Below, piece by piece: positions 40,834-49,106 of a DNA stretch of 64,000 nucleotides (positions are counted from its first letter, which is position 1; each line of letters begins with the position of its first letter). The stretch lies in the NCBI RefSeq assembly GCF_002896965.1, contig NZ_LYMM01000001.1:186001-250000 (forward strand), written 5' to 3'. Under the pieces are notes generated by a model. The model saw only the letters and a program-made list of their open reading frames with translations, was not told the origin of the DNA and did no database searches. The translations under genes and the position numbers were made by a program. Origin of the DNA: Novosphingobium guangzhouense. GTDB lineage: Bacteria; Pseudomonadota; Alphaproteobacteria; Sphingomonadales; Sphingomonadaceae.

Positions 40834-41784
40834 ATGGACGGACTGATGGGGCGCCGCGGGGCGATGCAGATCATGGGCGCCGGCCTTGGCAGCGGCATAC
40901 TTGCTTCCTCAGTGCCAGCCGCCTCCACCACTGCCTCCGCCTCCGCAAAGGAGCAGACGGCCACCTCCGGCGATGCAAAGATGCGACGGGGCTATGCCGA
41001 TGGCCCCTACGGACAGATCCATTATCTTGACGGAGTGAACGGCACGCCCCTGATATTGCTGCATCAGGCGGTAATGACCGCAAATCAGTTCGACCGCGTT
41101 TTCGCGCCGCTCGCAAGGCATGGCTTTCGTCCGATCGCGATCGACCTTCCGGGCTTCGGCCTGTCCGACAAACCGCCTTTTGAACCCAGGGTGAGCGATT
41201 ACGCGCCGGTCGTCCCGGCCGTGCTCGATGCGTTGGGCATTCGGCGCGCAATCGTGGCGGGGCATCACACAGGCGCGCTGGTGACCAATGAAGTGGCCAT
41301 CCAGTTCCCGGAGCGGGTCGTGGCCAACGTCATCTGCGGCCCTCTGTTCATTCCCGATGAGCAGCGTGCTGCCCTGATCGCCGACATCGGCGGCCGCGAA
41401 CGCGCGTTCAAGGCGCTGCCCCATGCCGCCCACATGAACCAGTTGGCACAGGCCCGCGAACGCTACGCCATGGGTTCCATCAGCGCAGAGCGTATCAGTG
41501 ACTACGTGGTGCAGGCCATGCTGGCGTTCCAGCGCGGCGCATACTGGTACGGGCACAACGCCGGCCTTACCTACCGACAGGAAGCGCCACTGATGAAGAT
41601 CCGGCAACCCACGCTGCTGCTGACCAATACCGGCGACATGCTTTATGCCTCCGCGCTCAAGGCAAGGGAAATGCGCCCGGACTTCGCCTTTGCCGAATTG
41701 CAGGGCGGCGGGATCGACATCGTCGATCAGCAGCCCGAACAATGGGCCGGCGCAATTGCCGAATTCGCCAGATCGATCGCCTGA
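40834..41784 (+). CDS. Exported alpha/beta hydrolase with atypical nucleophile site
   Basis: 316 residues from ATG 40834 (AAGGGGGTG five bases ahead). The leader MDGLMGRRGAMQIMGAGLG has a twin-arginine and hydrophobic run, suggesting Tat export or a lipoprotein-free periplasmic form. The fold is a classical alpha/beta hydrolase (LILLHQAVMTANQFDRV, IAIDLPGFGLSDKPP). The nucleophile elbow reads AGHHTGAL, with His where Ser or Asp is expected. Near the usual catalytic His the sequence is LQGGGIDIVDQQ with no histidine. The acid segment LLLTNTGDMLY remains. The protein may be non-hydrolytic or use other residues. Upstream 220 bases hold nothing I recognise. Confidence 0.82.
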   Translation: MDGLMGRRGAMQIMGAGLGSGILASSVPAASTTASASAKEQTATSGDAKMRRGYADGPYGQIHYLDGVNGTPLILLHQAVMTANQFDRVFAPLARHGFRPIAIDLPGFGLSDKPPFEPRVSDYAPVVPAVLDALGIRRAIVAGHHTGALVTNEVAIQFPERVVANVICGPLFIPDEQRAALIADIGGRERAFKALPHAAHMNQLAQARERYAMGSISAERISDYVVQAMLAFQRGAYWYGHNAGLTYRQEAPLMKIRQPTLLLTNTGDMLYASALKAREMRPDFAFAELQGGGIDIVDQQPEQWAGAIAEFARSIA

Positions 41785-41794
41785 CGCGTCAGGC
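41779..41794. terminator. Perfect 16-base palindrome over two stop codons
   Basis: GCCTGACGCGTCAGGC is its own reverse complement and contains the stop of the hydrolase (41782-41784) and that of the convergent small gene (41789-41791). As RNA only a tight 7-bp hairpin could form, with no U-run, so a bidirectional terminator role is tentative. Confidence 0.4.
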
Positions 41795-42088
41795 CGAAAG
41801 GATCGCCACGTCGTCCTCTCGGGGCGCGGCGCCGTCGTAGGAAGGAAGCAGGTCGAAACTGTCGGGAGTCAGCTTTGCATCGGCAAGACCAGCCAGCTTG
41901 AACTGTCCAAGGCGCGGCTCTTCATCGCTGCGCCATGCCTTTTCAGGGTTGAGTGCGGAGATGAACAAATCGCCCCGTCGCTCAAACAGAAGATGGGGCG
42001 CCAGCCGAATGACAGCCCCGTTATACCGCGCTTCCACCAACCTGCGGGTCGTGATCGCTTCCATAATCGTTAACCGCAGATCACTCAT
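41789..42088 (-). CDS. Small WYL-like domain protein
   Basis: 99 residues: LTIMEAITTRRLVEARYNGAVIRLAPHLLFERRGDLFISAL, then a basic/hydrophobic segment GQFKLAGLADAKL. The pattern I.EAI..RRLV...YNG..R...PHLL resembles a free-standing WYL (ligand-binding) domain without a DNA-binding part. No signal peptide. It stands alone, convergent with the hydrolase and 144 bases from ndh. The role is unknown; WYL domains elsewhere bind ligands or nucleic acid and control gene expression. Confidence 0.68.
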   Translation of the reverse strand: MSDLRLTIMEAITTRRLVEARYNGAVIRLAPHLLFERRGDLFISALNPEKAWRSDEEPRLGQFKLAGLADAKLTPDSFDLLPSYDGAAPREDDVAILSA

Positions 42089-42232
42089 TTCAACTTCGCT
42101 CTTTGTCCATGCGACTGTTTGTGCATCGCAGCACGTTCGGGCATTTGAACCGGAAACGCAAGTCGGCCATCCCCGGTTTCAAGCCGTGATGGCCGCCTGG
42201 CGGCTCATTATTTCGCGCAAAAGATCCTCTGA

Positions 42233-43549
42233 TCAGTGCAACTTGAGGCGCGGCCTTACCACGCGGTTCACATGGCCGACGGCGATCAGTGCACAGCCCT
42301 TGATCCAGCCGTGAATGGCGATGAGGTGCATCCGGTACAGTGACAGGTAGATCATGCGGGCAAGCCGCCCCTCCACCGCCATGCGCCCGCCGACCAGATT
42401 GCCCATCAGCGTGCCTACCGTCGAGAACCGGCTGAGCGACACCAGAGAGCCCCGATCCTTGTAATCGAAGTCCTTAAGCGGCTTGCCGGTCATCAGACGC
42501 GCAAGGTTGTCGAACGCGGTCGCTGCCATCTGGTGCGCGGCCTGCGCGCGCGGCGGGATAGGGCGATCCCTGCCCGGCAGCATACAGAACGCACAGTCCC
42601 CCAGCGCGAAGACTTTGGGATCGGTCACGCTTTGAAGGGTGGGCGTAACGACGATCTGCCCTGACCTTGAAAGCTCAAGGCCGTCCAGCCCGTCTGCAAT
42701 GGGTCTGGCCTTGACCCCCGCTGCCCAGACCTGAAGATCAGCTTCGATCAGTTCGCCATCGCCGGTGATCATGCCCGATGCAGTGCTTTCCACGATGGGC
42801 GTCGAAGTCCTGACGCGCACGCCAAGGTTCTGCAATTCTTCACGGGCGGATTCGGCAAGGCGTTCCGGCAAGGCGGGCAGGATGCGGGGGCCGGCCTCAA
42901 CCAGCGTGACCTTCAACCGTCCACGGTCGAACACTTCCAGACCATAATGGCCGAGGGCATCGGCGGCATTGAAAAGCTCTGCCGCCAGTTCGACCCCGGT
43001 GGCCCCGCCGCCAACGATGGAAACCTTTACTCGGGCGTCGCTGCCCTCGTCCGCAGACATGGCGCGCGATACGCGCAGGCACTGGTCCAGCAAGCGATCG
43101 CGAAAGAGGTCCGCATCGGCGCGGCGGTCAAGGAAAATGCAATTCTCCCGCACCCCCGGCGTGCCGAAATCGTTGGTAACCGAGCCATAGGCCAGCACCA
43201 GATAATCGTAGCGCAGTTCCTGCGCGCCCACGACTTCGGCTCCGCGATCGTCAAGGATCGGGGCCAGATGGATGCGCTGCGCAGAACGGTCGATACCTGC
43301 CAGCGTACCCTTGAAGTAGCGGTAGCCCCACTTGTGGCAATGGCCGCGATAGCCGACCTCATCGAGATTGGCGTCAAGCGATCCAGCGGCCACTTCGTGC
43401 AGCAGCGGCTTCCAGATGTGAGTGCGGTTCTCATCCACAAGGATGATGTCGTGGTGCGCGCGGCCATAGCGGGCGCCCAGCCGGGTGGCCAGTTCAAGCC
43501 CTGCGGCACCGCCGCCAACGATCACGATCTGGGTCTTCTGAGATTGCAC
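42233..43549 (-). CDS. ndh: Type II NADH:quinone dehydrogenase
   Basis: 438 residues. FAD-binding motif VIVGGGAAGLELATRLG at the start, NADH-binding motif VSIVGGGATGVELAAEL in the middle, and the second FAD segment VFALGDCAF, all as in non-proton-pumping NDH-2. C-terminal basic/amphipathic helices (RMIYLSLYRMHLIAIHGWIKG) anchor it to the membrane surface. It passes electrons from NADH to quinone without pumping. It stands alone and is divergent from the PQQ dehydrogenase, which feeds the same quinone pool. Confidence 0.93.
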   Translation of the reverse strand: MQSQKTQIVIVGGGAAGLELATRLGARYGRAHHDIILVDENRTHIWKPLLHEVAAGSLDANLDEVGYRGHCHKWGYRYFKGTLAGIDRSAQRIHLAPILDDRGAEVVGAQELRYDYLVLAYGSVTNDFGTPGVRENCIFLDRRADADLFRDRLLDQCLRVSRAMSADEGSDARVKVSIVGGGATGVELAAELFNAADALGHYGLEVFDRGRLKVTLVEAGPRILPALPERLAESAREELQNLGVRVRTSTPIVESTASGMITGDGELIEADLQVWAAGVKARPIADGLDGLELSRSGQIVVTPTLQSVTDPKVFALGDCAFCMLPGRDRPIPPRAQAAHQMAATAFDNLARLMTGKPLKDFDYKDRGSLVSLSRFSTVGTLMGNLVGGRMAVEGRLARMIYLSLYRMHLIAIHGWIKGCALIAVGHVNRVVRPRLKLH

Positions 43550-43722
43550 GTCTGGTCCTTCATTCGGGGCATCTTGCCGCGCGAAATGTTATGTACTAAC
43601 TGGTACACACGTTGAGCGGTGCTGTCACCGCCCGATTTCCTGTCGCTTCATGGTAACCCGACGCCGGCCGCAAGTGCATTGGTCAAAGGGTCCCATCGAT
43701 AAAAATATCAAGGAGAAGCCGC

Positions 43723-46152
43723 ATGTCCGGCTCGATAGCAAGGGGCGATCTGCCAAGCCGCATATGGCTGGCGGTGCTCGGCATAGTGATCCTGGCCGCA
43801 GGGCTGTTCTTCGTCATCGGCGGCGCGCGACTCGTGACGCTGGGGGGCAGTTCCTATTTCCTGCTGGCCGGTATCGGGCTTGCCGTTTCCGGTGCGCTCA
43901 TCGCGTGCCGCCGCCCGAATGGGGGCCTGCTGTTCGCCGTCGTCTTCATCGCAACGATCCTGTGGTCCTTATGGGAAGTGGGCCTTGCGTTCTGGCCGCT
44001 GATCTCGCGCCTGCTTGCGCTGGGCGTGGGCATGACGGTGGTGGCCCTCTCGCTCCCGTTGATGCGCCGCGCGCAGGGACTGGCTCCCTCCTGGCGCCCT
44101 GCCATCGGCGCTGCCGCCGTTGTGGGCCTGGCCTGTGCGGCGGCTTTGACCGCGATGTTCTTTCCGCATCCGACCGTTCCTTTCACCGGCGCACAAGCCG
44201 CGCTGAACCCGGTCGATGCCACGCATGAGCAGCGCAACTGGGAGGCTTACGGCAACACCGGCGGTGGCGACCGTTTCGTTGCGCTTGACCAGATCACCCG
44301 TGACAATGTGAAGAACCTTCAGGTCGCATGGACCTATCGCACCGGCGACGTGGCGGTCAGCGACGGCAATGGCGCCGAGGATCAGGACACGCCCCTGCAG
44401 GTTGGGGACACGGTCTACATCTGCACCCCGCACAACAACGTCATCGCGCTCGACGCGGATACCGGCAGGGAGAAATGGAAGGCCGAGGTCAACGCCCATG
44501 CCTCTGTGTGGATGCGCTGTCGCGGCCTTGCCTATTTCGACGCCGGGGCGCCCCTGAAGCAGCCCAGCCTGCCGGGCTCGACGCCGGTGACGGCGGTGAC
44601 GGTGCCCCAAGGCGCACCCTGCCAGCGCCGCATCCTGATGAACACCATCGACGGCAAGCTGATGGCCTTCGACGCGCAGACCGGCAAGGTCTGCACCGGC
44701 TTCGGCACCAATGGCCGGGTCGACCTTCTTGCCGGGCTGGGCAATGCGCCTGACCCGCAGTACCAGCTGACCGCCGCCCCCACACTTGCGGGGACGACGA
44801 TCGTGATCGGCGGCCGGGTGGCGGACAATGTCCAGACAGACATGCCCGGCGGCGTCATTCGCGGCTTCGACGTGATCACCGGAAAGCTGCGCTGGGCATT
44901 CGATCCGGGTAATCCGGCCATCACCGGGATGCCGCCCAAGGGCCAGACTTATGCCCGTTCGACCCCGAACGTGTGGTCTGCAATGTCGTATGACGCAGCA
45001 TCGAACACGGTGTTCATGCCGGTAGGCAGCGCCTCGGTCGATCTGTACGGGGTGACCCGCAGCCGCCTTGATCACAAGTACGGCGCTTCCGTTCTTGCGC
45101 TCGACGCGACGAGCGGCAAGGAAAAGTGGCACTTCCAGACAGTCCACAACGACTTGTGGGATTTCGACCTGCCGATGCAGCCCAGCCTTGTGGATTTCCC
45201 GGTCAAGGGACGGGGCAAGGTTCCGGCGGTGATCATCGGCACCAAGGCCGGACAGCTTTACGTCCTTGACCGCCAGACCGGCAAGCCGCTTACCAAGGTG
45301 GTCGAAACCCCGGTCAAGGCCGCCGACATTCCGAACGAGCCCTATTCGCTGACTCAGCCCCGATCGGTCGGCATGCCCCAGATCGGCGCGCAGACGCTGA
45401 CCGAGGCGGACATGTGGGGCGCCACTCCATTCGACCAGCTGATGTGCCGCATCGCCTTCAAGGGTATGCGCTATGAAGGTCTTTATACCGCGCCGGGCAC
45501 CGACAAGGCGTTGCAGTTCCCCGGATCGCTGGGCGGGATGAACTGGGGCGGCCTCTCGATCGATCCCACCTCCAACACGGTGTTCGCCAACGACATGCGC
45601 CTTGGCCTGTGGGTCCAGATGTTCCCGCAGACGAAGGCGCAGCAGGGCAAGGCGGGCGCGGCGGGCGAAGCGACCAACACCGGCATGGGCTCTGTTCCCA
45701 TGAAGGGCACGCCCTATTCGGTGACCAAGGACCGATTCCTTTCGGCGCTGGGCATCCCGTGCCAGGCCCCGCCGTTCGGCACCCTGACCGCGATCGACAT
45801 GAACACCCGCAAGGTGAAGTGGCAGGTTCCGGTCGGCACCGTCGAGGACACCGGCCCGATGGGCATCCGCATGGGCCTGCCGATCCCCATCGGGATGCCG
45901 ACACTGGGCGGCACGCTTGCCACACAGGGCGGCCTTGTCTTCATCGCCGGAACCCAGGACTTCTACCTGAGGGCGTTCGATGCCGGCAATGGCAAGGAGC
46001 TTTGGAAAGGCCGTCTGCCGGTTGGCAGTCAGGGCGGACCGATGAGCTACAAGTCCCCGAAGACCGGCAAGCAATATGTCGTCATCACTGCGGGCGGTGC
46101 GCGCCAGTCGCCCGACCGGGGCGATTACGTCATCGCTTACAAGCTGCCGTGA
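43723..46152 (+). CDS. gcd: Membrane PQQ-dependent glucose/quinate-type dehydrogenase
   Basis: 809 residues. Five N-terminal membrane helices (to about residue 145) carry quinone reduction; the rest is a periplasmic eight-bladed propeller binding PQQ and calcium. Blade motifs are visible: NWEAYGNTGGGDRFVALDQI, DTPLQVGDTVYICTPHNNVIALDADTGREKW, WDFDLPMQP, and AGTQDFYLRAFDAGNGKELWKGRLP. It oxidises aldoses such as glucose to the lactone, giving electrons to ubiquinone. Quinate or shikimate is an alternative substrate. An OprB porin follows. No pqq synthesis genes are in the window. AAGGAGAA precedes the ATG. Confidence 0.93.
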   Translation: MSGSIARGDLPSRIWLAVLGIVILAAGLFFVIGGARLVTLGGSSYFLLAGIGLAVSGALIACRRPNGGLLFAVVFIATILWSLWEVGLAFWPLISRLLALGVGMTVVALSLPLMRRAQGLAPSWRPAIGAAAVVGLACAAALTAMFFPHPTVPFTGAQAALNPVDATHEQRNWEAYGNTGGGDRFVALDQITRDNVKNLQVAWTYRTGDVAVSDGNGAEDQDTPLQVGDTVYICTPHNNVIALDADTGREKWKAEVNAHASVWMRCRGLAYFDAGAPLKQPSLPGSTPVTAVTVPQGAPCQRRILMNTIDGKLMAFDAQTGKVCTGFGTNGRVDLLAGLGNAPDPQYQLTAAPTLAGTTIVIGGRVADNVQTDMPGGVIRGFDVITGKLRWAFDPGNPAITGMPPKGQTYARSTPNVWSAMSYDAASNTVFMPVGSASVDLYGVTRSRLDHKYGASVLALDATSGKEKWHFQTVHNDLWDFDLPMQPSLVDFPVKGRGKVPAVIIGTKAGQLYVLDRQTGKPLTKVVETPVKAADIPNEPYSLTQPRSVGMPQIGAQTLTEADMWGATPFDQLMCRIAFKGMRYEGLYTAPGTDKALQFPGSLGGMNWGGLSIDPTSNTVFANDMRLGLWVQMFPQTKAQQGKAGAAGEATNTGMGSVPMKGTPYSVTKDRFLSALGIPCQAPPFGTLTAIDMNTRKVKWQVPVGTVEDTGPMGIRMGLPIPIGMPTLGGTLATQGGLVFIAGTQDFYLRAFDAGNGKELWKGRLPVGSQGGPMSYKSPKTGKQYVVITAGGARQSPDRGDYVIAYKLP

Positions 46153-46159
46153 CCTTGAT

Positions 46160-46185
46160 GGGGGGCAGGCAGGAAGCCTCCCCCC
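46160..46185 (+). terminator. GC-rich hairpin after gcd
   Basis: Six G (46160-46165) pair with six C (46180-46185), extended by AGGC/GCCT with one bulge and a 5-base loop. A moderately T-containing stretch follows (GTCATTCCCCGCATTTT). It may partly terminate or attenuate transcription between gcd and the porin gene. Confidence 0.5.
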
Positions 46186-46273
46186 GTCATTCCCCGCATT
46201 TTCAGACGAGACCCGAGCCTGCGCGCAATGGCGCAGCGATCCCTTGCGCATGGGTTCGGGAACAGGAGGGGCC

Positions 46274-47629
46274 ATGGGCCACCGCATCCCATCTTTTGCA
46301 GCACTGGCGACAGGCTGCGCATTGACGCTTTCCGTTTCCGCGCAAGCGGAGGAGGCCGCAGATGCATCTACCGCCGCGCAGGATCATCCCACTGCCACGC
46401 AGGCCGCATCGACCGCGAGGCCGCCGCAGGCTCCGCACCCCCGCGAAACGCTGACGGGTGACTGGGGCGGTCTTCGCACCAGCCTCAAGGATGCAGGCGT
46501 CGCCGTCAGGGCGGATTACGTGTCCGAGACGTTTTCCGCCGTCGACGGCGGAGAGCGGCGGGGCACGGCCTATGTCCAGCAGCTTCGCGCGGGGATCGAC
46601 CTTGACATGGACAGGATTGCGGGGGTCGAAGGCGGCGCCATCCATGTCACGCTCAACGACCGGCGCGGTATAGGCATCTCGTCCGATTTCGTCGGCAACC
46701 GCCTGCCCATACAGGAGGCCGCAGGCGGCTATTACACGCGCCTCAGCGAATTGAGCTGGGAGCAGAACTTCGACGGCGGCCGGCTGAACATGCGCGCGGG
46801 CTTCTTTGCCATGGGCAATGACCTTGGCGGCCTGTCGATCGGGTGCAACCTTGTCAACGCAGCGTTCTGCGCCCATCCGTTATCGGAAAGCGGCAGCACC
46901 GGATGGTACAACTACCCCAACGCCCGCTGGGGGCTGGCAGTGCGCTACAAGCTGCGGCCCGATCTGATCGTGCGCACCGGCGTCTACCAGACAAACCCCG
47001 ACCTTGGTTTGGAAAAGAACGCCTTCAGGCCCTTCGCGGGCAAGACCACGGGCGTCGTGCTGCCGCTGGAACTGGAATACGATCCGGGCACGGCGCCCGG
47101 CAGCCACGTACTTCCCGGCCATTACAAGCTGGGCTTCTACTATGACACGGCCAATGCCGCGCGGCAGGGCGCCGCAGGGCAGGTAAGCGGGCGTTTCGGC
47201 GGCTATGTTCTGGGCGACCAGATGATCCTGCGTGACAGGGGAGGCAACAAAAAGCGCGGCCTTTCCATCTTCGGGCACTTCACTGCCAACCCGGAACAAT
47301 CGGCGCAGATCACCCGCTGGTATGCGGGCGGCCTTCTGAAGCTGGGAACCTTCAAGGGCCGTGACGACGATACCATCGCGCTGGGCATCATCCATGCGCA
47401 GGTCAACGAACGCCTGAGGGCGCTTCATGCCGAACTGCCGGATCTGACCGAGGGCTACACCGCCCTGCCCGAAGGCGAGACAGCGATCGAACTGAGCTAT
47501 GGCATCCAGGTCAACCGCTGGCTCAATATCCGGCCGGACATACAGTACATCGTCGATCCCGGTGCCTTCACATATACCGACACGCACGATGCGCTGGCGT
47601 TGGGTGTTCAGGTGAAGATGCAGATCTGA
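46274..47629 (+). CDS. oprB: OprB-family carbohydrate porin
   Basis: 451 residues from ATG 46274, just after AGGAGGGG. Signal peptide ending SVSAQAE; then an Ala-rich, His/Pro-containing linker of about 45 residues, then the OprB barrel starting ETLTGDWGGLRTSLKDAGV, the family hallmark. It ends NIRPDIQYIVDPGAF...LALGVQVKMQI with a terminal hydrophobic strand. It passes glucose and other sugars through the outer membrane and is 121 bases behind the PQQ dehydrogenase, so the two likely form a periplasmic glucose-oxidation unit. Confidence 0.93.
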   Translation: MGHRIPSFAALATGCALTLSVSAQAEEAADASTAAQDHPTATQAASTARPPQAPHPRETLTGDWGGLRTSLKDAGVAVRADYVSETFSAVDGGERRGTAYVQQLRAGIDLDMDRIAGVEGGAIHVTLNDRRGIGISSDFVGNRLPIQEAAGGYYTRLSELSWEQNFDGGRLNMRAGFFAMGNDLGGLSIGCNLVNAAFCAHPLSESGSTGWYNYPNARWGLAVRYKLRPDLIVRTGVYQTNPDLGLEKNAFRPFAGKTTGVVLPLELEYDPGTAPGSHVLPGHYKLGFYYDTANAARQGAAGQVSGRFGGYVLGDQMILRDRGGNKKRGLSIFGHFTANPEQSAQITRWYAGGLLKLGTFKGRDDDTIALGIIHAQVNERLRALHAELPDLTEGYTALPEGETAIELSYGIQVNRWLNIRPDIQYIVDPGAFTYTDTHDALALGVQVKMQI

Positions 47630-47659
47630 CGAACGGGCAGAAGGACATGAGCTGAAAAA

Positions 47660-47681
47660 ACATGGGCCATTGCGCCCATGT
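47660..47681. promoter_or_regulatory. Perfect inverted repeat before TetR gene
   Basis: ACATGGGC and GCCCATGT (8-bp arms, 6-base spacer) lie between oprB and the TetR ATG at 47707. It may be the TetR operator. On the minus strand it is followed by TTTTTT, so it could instead end transcripts that run antisense through the TetR gene from the ThuA-like gene. Confidence 0.5.
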
Positions 47682-47706
47682 CCCCAAAGAGGCCATAGGC
47701 GCGCCC

Positions 47707-48324
47707 ATGCAGGATGACGGCTTCACCGAACGCAACAGGCGAGAGATCATCGCCATCGCCACCACGCACTTTGCCGACAAAGGCTTCGCCGGAGCCCGCG
47801 TGGACGAAATCGCAGCCGCCACCGCCACGTCCAAGCGGATGATCTATTACCACTTCGGCAGCAAGGAAGCGCTCTATCGGGCGGTTCTTACCGAAGCCTA
47901 TCGCGGCATCCGCTCTGCCGAACTCGACGCGGGGCTGGAAGACATGCCTGCGCTCGACGCTCTGGCCCGGCTGACCGCGCTGACCTTCGATTACCACTTC
48001 GAACATCCCGAACTGGTGCGACTGGTGATGGACGAAAACATGCGGCACGCCCCCCACGTGGGCGACGTGGTCGAAGCGCAAAACGAAATGGTGCTGCCCA
48101 GCACGCGCGCCCTGATCGACAGGGGGGTGGCCGAAGGAACGTTCCGCACCGGCCTGGACCCGGTGGACCTGCATATGACGATCAGCGCGCTGGCGTTCTA
48201 CTTCGTGTCCAACCGCTACACTTTCGCGAACGTGTTCAAGGTCGATACGACCAGCCCCGCCGCCGCCGCCAGGCGCCGCGAACAGGTGGTGGCGACGGTA
48301 CTCGCTTATTGCCGGGCGGGATAG
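47707..48324 (+). CDS. TetR-family regulator
   Basis: 205 residues from ATG 47707. N-terminal HTH: REIIAIATTHFADKGFAGARVDEIAAATATSKRMIYYHFGSK (quoted in parts: ADKGFAGARVDEIAAA; MIYYHFGSKEALYRAV). The C-terminal ligand domain ends FKVDTTSPAAAARRREQVV and resembles the RutR-like C-terminal TetR class. An ATG at 47662 is in frame but lies in the inverted repeat. Its end overlaps the end of the convergent ThuA-like gene by 19 bases. Probable targets are itself and the upstream gcd-oprB unit or the pectin operon. Confidence 0.88.
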   Translation: MQDDGFTERNRREIIAIATTHFADKGFAGARVDEIAAATATSKRMIYYHFGSKEALYRAVLTEAYRGIRSAELDAGLEDMPALDALARLTALTFDYHFEHPELVRLVMDENMRHAPHVGDVVEAQNEMVLPSTRALIDRGVAEGTFRTGLDPVDLHMTISALAFYFVSNRYTFANVFKVDTTSPAAAARRREQVVATVLAYCRAG

Positions 48325-49106
48325 CGCGCCGCCCAAAGCAGCCCGCCACGCACATGTTCCAGCACGACCGGATCGTGCCATGCCGCCTCGGTATGCCCAA
48401 GCGAGGTGTAGAATACGCGTCCGCCTTCAAATTCGCGCGCCCATGAGACCGGATGATGATCCGAGCCCTCCTCCCCGATCGATCGCGCCGACAGGGTAAC
48501 GAGCGGCCGGATATCGGCGGCCATGTCGGTGAACCAGTACCATTCATCGACATGGCGGAAGCGGCGCGGCATTCCTTTCAACGCCACGTGCCTGCCTTTG
48601 GTCCGCGCCAGTTCGCCTTCCGGCGTCCCGGCGGGGTGACGTGCAAAGCGCGCGCCGATCATGCTGCCATACCACGGCCAGCCGTAATGCGAATCCGCAG
48701 CGCCATGAATGCCAAGCACGCCGCCTCCGCCCCTCACGAAAGCCTGCAGCACATCGCGGCGCGGGCCGACCAGCCATTCGGTCGACACGTCCTTGCGCCG
48801 CGTTGTCGTGCTTACGAAAGCAATCAGTCGAACGGTGTCAAGCGGCCGGTCAAACCGCGAAGGGTCCGCGACCTGCTCCGGCTCCAGCCCCGCCTGCCGC
48901 GCCATCTCGGCAATCGCCTGTGCAGCCGGCTCGATCGATGCGTGCCGGTATCCGGTGGTGTGCGTCACGATAAGGACGGTCCTGCGACCGCCCTTATCCA
49001 GAGCCACGCCGGGCGAGGCCCACCATGACACGCTCCAGAAGGTCAACGCAGCCACGGCAAAGGTGGCAAGACGCGTCAGGGCTTTGGCCATCGGATTATC
49101 GCGCAC
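48306..49106 (-). CDS. ThuA-like protein (type 1 glutamine amidotransferase fold)
   Basis: 266 residues, GTG start overlapping the end of the acetylesterase gene by 11 bases. A leader (LTRLATFAVAALTFWSVSWWASPGVA) suggests export. The ThuA-like domain follows: VLIVTHTTGYRHASI, GGGGVLGIHGAADSHYGWPWY, GARFARHPAGTPEGEL, VDEWYWFTD, and GHTEAAWHDP. Members are named for trehalose utilisation, but most exported ones occur in polysaccharide loci with unproven sugar-processing roles. It is the last gene of the pectin operon, so a pectin-derived sugar is the likely ligand. Confidence 0.85.
   Translation of the reverse strand: MRDNPMAKALTRLATFAVAALTFWSVSWWASPGVALDKGGRRTVLIVTHTTGYRHASIEPAAQAIAEMARQAGLEPEQVADPSRFDRPLDTVRLIAFVSTTTRRKDVSTEWLVGPRRDVLQAFVRGGGGVLGIHGAADSHYGWPWYGSMIGARFARHPAGTPEGELARTKGRHVALKGMPRRFRHVDEWYWFTDMAADIRPLVTLSARSIGEEGSDHHPVSWAREFEGGRVFYTSLGHTEAAWHDPVVLEHVRGGLLWAARYPARQ

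Noticed and set aside
43969..46287. 772-residue open frame antisense to gcd
   Set aside because: Arg/His/Gly-rich translation without motifs; the plus strand encodes the whole PQQ dehydrogenase.
48306..49106. Assigning the ThuA-like protein to trehalose catabolism with treA
   Set aside because: It is 46 kb from treA and in the middle of a pectin operon; the family name alone does not prove the substrate.
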